The notes beneath the pieces were generated by a model, which saw nothing but the letters and a program-made list of their open reading frames with translations, was not told the origin of the DNA and did not search any database. From Takakia lepidozioides (taxonomy: Eukaryota > Streptophyta > Takakiopsida > Takakiales > Takakiaceae), in the NCBI GenBank assembly GCA_030704615.1, contig CM060733.1, positions 48,112,001 to 48,176,000 on the forward strand: DNA of 64,000 nucleotides, given 5' to 3'. Made by a program: the position numbers and the translations under genes. The stretch's first letter is position 1. Each line of letters starts with the position of its first letter. Shown piece after piece: positions 56,656 to 64,000 of this stretch.

Positions 56656-59600
56656 GCCTGCAATTCTGCACCATTAAAGACTATTAGCAATAAATCTTTT
56701 AACACCACATTCACATGGTATTCATCACAGCTGCTGGATACTTCAAAGAAAACTCTCTTCCTGAGGACAGGCTCCTGGCTACAAAGGGTACCAAAGTACT
56801 GCAAGAATAAACAGACCAATCCTTCTATATGAATTGAAACCCTTAAGCCATCACCAAAAACACTACCCATTGTATTCTTGGCCTGGAGCTCCATGCTGTA
56901 CATCCACATTAGAATCATCACCGGATTGTGCTCGACCTTGTAACATGGCACCTAGCTCTGCTTTCACCCAAGGAGGGTTCAATGCATTAGCAATCCAAAG
57001 GACCTCTTTTGTGTGCTTATGTCTGAAGTTTGGATATCTTGGACTTTCCTGTGGCAACCACCGGTAGGCAGCTCAGCAGCCTAGCTTTAACCAGGACCTT
57101 ACATTGGCCATGCTACAACCAACAAACTTCCAAGCATTTTTGAGATAAATAGGGAACAACTCTGAACAACGTACTGATAGCAACATTTAGAACCGCTCTT
57201 GCCGCTTTTCTGTCGCAAAGAGGAAAAATGTGGTTGATGTAAGCAACTGGAGATCCATCGAATCCTCACAACATCTTCATGACAACTTCGGTCCAAAACC
57301 CCCATAACAAACTCTTTTGTGTCCTAAAAAACGCCACACCTTTTCAAAATTGTTGTCGCACCATTGGGAAGGATCTGAGAAGAACTCCTTCCAGAGCTGC
57401 TCTATGCCTCTTGCTTGACCTGCCCACAAGAACTACAAGAATATGAGCAGTTGGCCAACTTTCTAAACCCTCAGTCTGTACTGAGGAGTGCCAGGGCTCA
57501 AACATACAGCTTCAGAAGTCCTTCTCGATGTGGGTCAAGTGAGGATTGAGGAATGCTACTTTGTAGGCCATTAAATTCATCTCTCTCTTTCTCCTACGGC
57601 CGCGGATCGACAAAGGGAAAGGCTGCCTCCCTCCGTCTTCAAGGGAAATGCAAACATATCCATTTGCATCACCCTCCTATGCAAAAGTTGCTTTCCAACT
57701 CGCTCGTCACCCCTGCTACTATCTATAGCTGTGAGCTTTTGGCCCCTCGGTTTTTTGGTGGGAGACAAATCTGGAATCTCTACAAGCATCTTTCCTCCAA
57801 GGTGTACTTGGGGCTAGAGGTACAACATCATCTCAGATTTCAGACACTGCGTACCACTTGAACTCGAAGCATATTTCGACTCTCAATCTTCTTCTCAAGG
57901 CTGTGGTCTCTCCCCAAAAGTAGCTGCCAGTCCGTCCCCTCACAACCTCTAAGAGACTCAAGCAGCTGGTTTGAAGACCTCTCGGCCTGCTTGGACCTCC
58001 AATTTCTTTGACGGACAAGGCCTGTCCATTGCGTCCGCCTGGAAACCAAGAATCTTAGTCGTGACACCTTTCTAGTCCCCTGCGATGATAAACTCCTGTT
58101 ATCTCCATCTCTTCTACTGGCATTGGGTGGGCTCACACACCCTGCCGGTAGATGGGGGTGTGCTGGCCGCTTGTCCCGACTTGCACTAGAGATGACAGAT
58201 GGGGGATTGAGACTGAAGAACATTTTTTCGTTCATTCTCCTCTCTACTATGAGATCCAGAGATGATACTATTTCCAATTCCGGGACAGCCAATCCCTTGC
58301 TGAGGTCTTTTATGAGGGCGAGAAATGCTTGGCAGCATATCTGCATTGTTGTTCTGGCTGCTTGTTAAGGGCCCCACTTTCTTTCTTTCTTCATGCTGCT
58401 TTCTTTTGTCCCATAAGCTATTTGAGTTTCCAGTGGACGTTATACAGTCTCTCTATGTTTTCCAATGCTCTTTTTCCATCTCTCCAAGACACATATGCTA
58501 AAAACGGAAAGGAGAGAAAAGTGCCAATCAGAAGATACCGAGGAGCTGATGGGAGGAGGAGGAGGGTGTCAATAACCTCGCCTTCCTCTACAGCCCTTGT
58601 GCAACCATATTGTGAGCTTCTTCGACGACGGGTAGCTCTGAGGGATGGGTCCATGACAATATGCAGCCCGACCCACACAATCTGGAGCGCAAAAGCACAC
58701 GCAATAATTACATGTCTATACCTTTCTTCCGTTTTCTTGCAAGCCGGGGCGTCACCGCTATCCCTTGCGACTCTCTCGGGCCCCGCATTGCCCAGGTGGA
58801 TGCACATTTCAGTTCCACAGCCTGGCCCTGTAATCTGCTGCATGATGTGAGGCCTCCCGCCCCTTCAAGACACGACGAAGTCGGGGCCTTGGGTACAGCC
58901 TCTGCCTGCGTGCTCAGGAAAGCAGCGGAGCAAGCTGCCATCACCGCGCCTTTTAGACAAAGCTCACCGAGACGACAGTGTGTCACCTTCAACTTCCCTT
59001 CCCTCCGAAATCATACGCTACAACACACGGTATACTGTAAGACGGGTGCCAATTCCAAATTCCAAAGGGCATCGCAGAAAGATGGTCATGGCCTCTTCAC
59101 GAGTATCAGAATTTTATTGCCACTGCCATCAGCGTTCCAGCGTCCCTGCATCTGCAAGCTTCATGCAAATGTGATCCTGAAAAGAGTGCAACCTTCTTCA
59201 TCTTCTTCGTCTTCCTTCATAAACATGATGACGCACGGAAGGCCTGTCGGTAACACACCAGTGCTGCATGCAGGGTCTATGCATGCACACATAGAATCCA
59301 CGTTGAGCTACATATCACCATCCATCCATCCAGAATTTTCCTGAGGAGTTTTGTCAGGCTGCAGATTAGGTCCTCACAGTCTATGTAAGTGATGCTCTGT
59401 CTCCAATCCCATCATCCTCTACACTTACGAGGATTGATCGACAGCTACAAGGAGCTGCTGGAGATTCCAGCGAGCATCATCAACTCCGCTTCTCTCACTC
59501 CTCTCATCAGTCCCCATTTCTGAACAGCCCATGATCTCCCCGGGACGCAATCCGTGGGACCTCATCAGGAACAACACTTCCCTGCAGGTTGAGCTGGATC

Positions 59601-60451
59601 CGGTGGAGCCCACTCTGAACTCGTATGAGTCCAGTCATCATCTTAAATGCAGAGTGGCACAGGCTCAAGAAGAAGTAACATCTGGCCACACCTCGGCAGG
59701 AGGATGATGATGATGACTGGGATTTTTCTCTGGTCTTGGGTGGGGGCACACATGGATGGCTGGGCTACATGTGAGCAGGTTGCTCATCAGTCTAGTAAGA
59801 AGCTCTTGCAAATTGCATGATGGGCGTGGCAATTTCCTCTTCTTTTCGTGGGTCTTCCCTCGCAGCAGATGTGCTTTCCCTGTGTAACAATCTGTTTCCA
59901 AATTGAGAACAATAGAAACTTTGACATACACAAGCACACCTATATCATGCCGGATGCCACATAGCAGGAAGCATTTGTAAGATGATGGTGCTTGGAAGCT
60001 GGAATGCATGCATGTCTCCACACGCATTACATACGTACAGTGAACCCGTCACTGGACTTTGTCTGCAGGAAAGACAGCCAGAGAGCAAGGAGGAGAATTT
60101 GTGACGCCCACATAATTAGAGAGACAGGAAGAGAGAGGGAGAGGAAAGGGATTGTTTTGGGACAAGGAGGCGGGATAGAGAGTAAGGTGAAAGCTAGTTT
60201 GAAACTTTGAGGTGCTGAGAAAGGCAAAGTGGCTAATAGGGACAGAATCGAGGGAAGGATCTTCACAGTGGCCAGAGATTGAATGCACCGAGCAACTTTA
60301 AGCCGTCTCGCATACAGACAGCTTTGCCTCCGTGAACAATTAGTAGAGTACACAATGCTCTGGCTTTGCTAGCATCAATCAATTCATAAATATAAGTTGA
60401 CAATTGCTGACTGAATTGCAGCAAGAGTAGGGAGGAGACGAGAAGGAAAAA
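56656..60451. other. Intergenic between PPR and BOU, no firm gene
   Basis: Several long frames on both strands but none firmly recognised. On the minus strand 58418-58790 gives two hydrophobic helices, HVIIACAFALQIVWVGLHIVMDP and YLLIGTFLSFPFLAYV, separated by a Cys-containing loop (see findings). 59200-60450 probably holds the BOU promoter and 5' leader. It has GAGAGAGG-rich DNA at 60118-60150. Confidence 0.4.
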
Positions 60452-61375
60452 ATGGGAGGGGAAGTGGTCAAGGATTTGACTGCGGGGACAATAGCAGGGG
60501 CGGCACAAATCGTGGTAGGCCATCCCTTTGATACGATCAAGGTGAAGCTACAAAGCCAGCCCCCTGGCCAGCCTCCCAAATATGCCGGTGCAATAGATGC
60601 TGTCAAACAAACGTTGGCATCTGAAGGTGTTAGGGGTTTGTACAAAGGCATGGGAGCTCCCCTGGCTACCGTGGCGTTGATAAACGCTATTCTCTTCGCT
60701 GCAAGAGGAGAAATGGAGAGATTGCTTCGCGAGGCACCTGGAGCACCCCTGTCTGTCTCACAACAAATGGTGGCCGGTGCAGGAGCCGGAGTGGCAGTGT
60801 CATTTGTAGTTTGTCCCACTGAGCTTGTGAAATGCAGGCTGCAAGCCCAGAGTGCATTGGCAACAACAGGAGAAACCCCTGTTCTGGCCAGGGTTGGTGC
60901 AGGGACAGCGACGATGAAGCCTGCAGCTCGATACAGTGGCCCTGTGGATGTTGTTCGCCATGTTTTGCGGGAGGGAGGAACTGTCGGGTTGTTCAAAGGA
61001 TTCACTCCAACGCTACTGCGAGAGGTTCCTGGTTGTGCTGCCATGTTTGGTGCCTATGAGGCCACCAAGCAGTTTCTTGCAGGAGGCAAGGACACTTCAC
61101 AGCTGGGGAGGGGTTCGCAGCTTTTGGCTGGTGGAGTTGCAGGAGCAACGTATTGGGTGCGTGTGTATCCAGCAGATGCGATCAAGAGTCTGATTCAGGT
61201 CGATGACTACAGGAATCCCAAGTACAAAGGCACCATGGACGCATCTAGGAAGGTGCTTGCGGCGGAAGGGGTGAAGGGACTCTACAGAGGGTTTGGTCCT
61301 GCCATGGCCCGCAGTGTCCCTGCCAACGCTGCCTGTTTCCTGGCTTATGAATTTGTGAGGGAGAGACTGGGCTAG
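60452..61375 (+). CDS. BOU: Mitochondrial carrier BOU (SLC25 family, acylcarnitine-carrier type)
   Basis: An intronless 307-codon frame. Three repeats of about 100 residues each start with a carrier signature: GHPFDTIKVKLQ (first), CPTELVKCRLQ (second) and YPADAIKSLIQVDDY (third), the PX[DE]XX[KR] motif of SLC25 carriers, with six membrane helices implied. It aligns along its length with Arabidopsis A BOUT DE SOUFFLE: KDL..GT..GAAQ..VGHPFDTIKVKLQSQP, GLYKGMGAPLAT and the end PAMARSVPANAACFLAYE. BOU is a mitochondrial inner-membrane carrier needed for photorespiration and seedling growth, likely transporting an amino acid (glutamate proposed) rather than carnitine. The start is the first ATG after an A-rich leader (AAAAAATGGG). 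No damage seen. Confidence 0.93.
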   Translation: MGGEVVKDLTAGTIAGAAQIVVGHPFDTIKVKLQSQPPGQPPKYAGAIDAVKQTLASEGVRGLYKGMGAPLATVALINAILFAARGEMERLLREAPGAPLSVSQQMVAGAGAGVAVSFVVCPTELVKCRLQAQSALATTGETPVLARVGAGTATMKPAARYSGPVDVVRHVLREGGTVGLFKGFTPTLLREVPGCAAMFGAYEATKQFLAGGKDTSQLGRGSQLLAGGVAGATYWVRVYPADAIKSLIQVDDYRNPKYKGTMDASRKVLAAEGVKGLYRGFGPAMARSVPANAACFLAYEFVRERLG

Positions 61376-61992
61376 TCTGCCATCCCCTTCCCAACACTGG
61401 GCTGCTTGCTCTGCACTGCCCTACTTACATACCACAAAATGCACTGTACCACCACCAAAACATGCAGCAAATATTGCACCAAGGCTGTGAATAACAGGAC
61501 CCACTTAAACATTTTGACGTAGTCTTTTTTTAAATGTTATAAAGAAGGATCGAAGAAGGAAGAAGGATGGAGGGTCTCCTGTTCTATAAATCAGGGGTGT
61601 GATGCAGGGAGTCCTGGGGTCATCTTGTGTGTCCAACTGTGAGCACCCTGTGAGGGCAGGCCGCGGGAATATCTGTGCTTGAGACAAACTTTCGCAATTG
61701 GGTTGCTGGCAAGCTGGTTTGGATTGGAGGGACCGTGAGCGTTCTTGGAGGGCTAAATGGGCAACGGCGCTTGTTTAGAGTCAGTCAGCGAGCTCTTACA
61801 CAATATAGTAGCAGATCAATAGGTTTAAAGTTTAAACTCCACGATGAGAGGGCTGTCCATCTCGTCGCCAATACGAACTGGCCCACTCCAATCCTTCCCG
61901 AGGGAATCAGAAGCTGGAAGTTCTTATGTTCTTGCATGTCTTGCAAATATTTGGGTTCGTCTGGATAGTTTGTAACGGAGAGTCTTTAAGTC
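61376..61992. other. Intergenic, BOU 3' region and PPR upstream
   Basis: No gene seen. The stretch 61505-61690 is mixed purine/pyrimidine; an in-frame TAA at 61987-61989 sits just before the PPR start. Confidence 0.5.
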
Positions 61993-64000
61993 ATGCTGGA
62001 GTTCAGGGTTGACTCAGGTGCGGTGTTTCATGGACAGAACAGGGGTAGCACCTCCACCATCACTACTGCTTTTGAAAGAAGACCAAGAGAGCTAGTCAAT
62101 AGGAACCCTTCGAGCGCCTGTGAGGATGTGAGGGCACTGTGTAAGGAAGGACGACTGAAAAAGGCGCTGCAAATTTTGAACCAACGAGGCGATTGGGCAC
62201 ACTCTAGTTATGGTTTTGTCTTGCAGGAGTGCATCAACAAGAGAGACCTAGCAGAGGGTAGACAGGTTCATGCCCAGATTATTCAAAGTGGATTTCAGCC
62301 AAACATCTTTCTACTCAACAATCTTGTTACCATGTATGCCAAATGTGGGAGCTTGAAGGATGCACGTCAAGTGTTTGACAAAATGCCTGATCGCAATGTG
62401 GTCTCATGGAGTGCAATGATCGCAGGATATGCAAAGTATGGCAGTCCTAGGGAGGCTTTTGGCCTCTATGAGCAAATGAAACACCAAGGGCTCACCCCAA
62501 ACAAGGTGACATTCATCTGCGTTCTTGGGGCGTGTGGGAGCCTCCAAGCTCTTGAAAAGGGCACAGAGGTACATGCTGACATCATCAAAGCTGGAATTGG
62601 GTCAGATACCATTCTGGAGACAGCCCTTGCTGTCATGTATGCTAAATGTAGAAGCGTTAAGGAAGCGCGCAAAGTGTTTGACAATATGACTCAACAAGAT
62701 GTGGTCTCTTGGAACGCCATGATCACGGGATATGCTCAGCATGGGTATGGTAGGGAGGCTCTGGAGATCTATGAGCAAATGATAGTGGAAGAGGTGATAC
62801 CCAACAAGGTCACATTCATCTGTGTCCTGAATGCTTGTGCCACCCTAGGAGCCGTGGACAAGGGCAAAGAGGTCCATGCCGACATTGAGAAAACTGGAAT
62901 TGCACCAGGGATGAAGTTGGAAAATTCTCTTGTCGACATGTATGCCAAATGCGGGAGCATGGAGGATGCACGTCAAGTGTTTGACAATATGACTAAAAAA
63001 GATGTGGTGGCATGGAACACCATGATTGCAGGATATGCTCAGCATGGTTGTGGCAGGGAGGCTCTTCAGATCTATGAGCAAATGATGGGGGAAAGGGTGA
63101 TGCCAGACAATGTCACGTTCAATTGTGTTCTCAATGCCTGTGCAAGCCTGGGTGCCCTGGAAACAGGTAAAGAGCTCCATGCTGCCATCAGCGAAACTGG
63201 AGTTGCAACAGATATCATTCTGGAGACTGCCCTTATTGACATGTATGCCAAATGTGGGAGCATGAAGAATGCGTCTCAAGTGTTTTGTAATATGGCTGAA
63301 CGGGATGTGATCTCATGGAGTGCAATGATCGCAGGCTGTGCCCAGCATGGCTATGCTAGGGAGGCTGTGCGACTATTTGAGGAGATGCAACAGGAAGGCT
63401 TGAAGCCGAACAGTATCACCTTTGTATCTCTTCTGATAGCATGTAGCCATGGGGGCCTTGTGGATGAAGGCCATCACTACTTTGATTCCATGAGTGAAGC
63501 TCATGGCCTCACGCCTACAGTCGAGCATTTTGGCTGCATGGTAGACCTTTTTGGCCGTGCAGGGCAATTGGATGAGGCAGAGGACCTCATCACTAAAATG
63601 CCAATCCAACCAGATGTTGGGGTGTGGAGGGCCTTGCTTGGTGCCTGCAGAGTTCATGGCTATGTGGAGGTAGCAGAACGTGCAGCAAAAAGCATTCTCA
63701 AGATAGATCCACAAAACTCTGCAGCTTATGTGCTTCTATCGAACATCTATGCTGCGGCTGGCAGGTTGGATGATAAAGCAAATGTGAGGAGAATGATGGA
63801 GGAGAGAGGTGTAAGAAAAGAGCCAGGGCGCAGCTGGATTGAGGTCAACAACCAAGTGCATACATTTGTTGTAGAAGACCAAATGCATCCACAAATTGAG
63901 GAAATCTATGCCAAGCTGCAGAGATTGTCTGGGCAGATGAAGGCATTGGGGTATGTACCCGACACTCGCTTTGTATTGCATGATGTGGAGGAGGAGCAGA
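61993..64000 (+). CDS. PPR protein, PLS class with E/E+ and start of DYW domain (3' cut by window)
   Basis: ATG at 61993, preceded two codons earlier by an in-frame TAA, opens a frame that stays open to the window end (669 codons seen). Four MYAKC.S..(D/E)(A)..VF..M blocks, the E/E+ region (SHGGLVDEG, VDLFGRAGQLDEAEDLI, KEPGRSWIEVNNQVHTF) and YVPDTRFVLHDVEEEQ leading into the DYW domain mirror the PPR gene at 54124-56655. It has one P-L-S triplet fewer than that paralogue. Predicted organelle RNA editing factor. The DYW zinc residues lie beyond 64000 and cannot be checked. Confidence 0.93.
   Translation, partial: MLEFRVDSGAVFHGQNRGSTSTITTAFERRPRELVNRNPSSACEDVRALCKEGRLKKALQILNQRGDWAHSSYGFVLQECINKRDLAEGRQVHAQIIQSGFQPNIFLLNNLVTMYAKCGSLKDARQVFDKMPDRNVVSWSAMIAGYAKYGSPREAFGLYEQMKHQGLTPNKVTFICVLGACGSLQALEKGTEVHADIIKAGIGSDTILETALAVMYAKCRSVKEARKVFDNMTQQDVVSWNAMITGYAQHGYGREALEIYEQMIVEEVIPNKVTFICVLNACATLGAVDKGKEVHADIEKTGIAPGMKLENSLVDMYAKCGSMEDARQVFDNMTKKDVVAWNTMIAGYAQHGCGREALQIYEQMMGERVMPDNVTFNCVLNACASLGALETGKELHAAISETGVATDIILETALIDMYAKCGSMKNASQVFCNMAERDVISWSAMIAGCAQHGYAREAVRLFEEMQQEGLKPNSITFVSLLIACSHGGLVDEGHHYFDSMSEAHGLTPTVEHFGCMVDLFGRAGQLDEAEDLITKMPIQPDVGVWRALLGACRVHGYVEVAERAAKSILKIDPQNSAAYVLLSNIYAAAGRLDDKANVRRMMEERGVRKEPGRSWIEVNNQVHTFVVEDQMHPQIEEIYAKLQRLSGQMKALGYVPDTRFVLHDVEEEQ

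Noticed and set aside
57840-58346. 168-codon minus frame before BOU
   Set aside because: No domain, and the opposite strand is equally open; likely chance in GC-balanced DNA.
58661-59344. 227-codon + strand frame
   Set aside because: Low-complexity Ser/His/Pro text, no recognisable domain, and it overlaps a more protein-like minus frame. Not called as a gene.

Overview
The window reads as nuclear DNA of a seed-free land plant, most likely a fern or other spore-bearing vascular plant. Support: genes with plant orthologues and introns of 0.4 to 1.9 kb (VMP1/KMS, a DUO1-type MYB), intronless DYW-type pentatricopeptide genes rich in YAKCG motifs, an intronless BOU mitochondrial carrier, and nested plant-type retroelements. 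Species cannot be fixed from sequence alone. I saw no rRNA, tRNA or CRISPR.

Layout. 0.3-2.7 kb: last four recognisable exons of VMP1/KMS (+). 2.7-5.3 kb: repeat debris. 5.3-21.5 kb: one old LINE (-) split by two later insertions, a 1.6-kb hAT-like non-autonomous element (8-bp target duplication) and an 11-kb Ty3-like retroelement (4-bp target duplication). 21.6-25 kb: LINE debris and a small possible gene. 25.2-30.6 kb: DUO1-type MYB gene (-). 31-41 kb: poorly coding DNA, a ~60-bp tandem repeat array, a piece of a DNA-methylase-like gene, and hAT transposase remains. 41.4-47.7 kb: AT-rich desert. 48-53 kb: LINE fragments and a truncated Copia element. 54-64 kb: gene-rich end with PPR-DYW (-), BOU (+) and a second, paralogous PPR-DYW (+) cut by the window edge.

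The main discovery is the 9747-20712 element. In one gag-pol unit it carries CCHC gag knuckles, an aspartic protease, a DRM/DNMT3-like cytosine-5 DNA methyltransferase, reverse transcriptase, RNase H, a DDE integrase and a C-terminal PHD finger: a writer and a likely reader of chromatin marks inside a retrotransposon. Its ends are not ordinary LTRs. They form split direct repeats (beta - body - alpha - beta - alpha), and the internal alpha/beta joint carries the palindrome GACAGCTGTC, which equals the two outer ends of the insertion joined by GC. The two 316-bp beta copies differ at only 2 positions, so the insertion is young. The six frame changes from protease to PHD are all -1, and four of them can be traced to one missing base in a short mononucleotide run. 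The reading frame may therefore be intact in reality.
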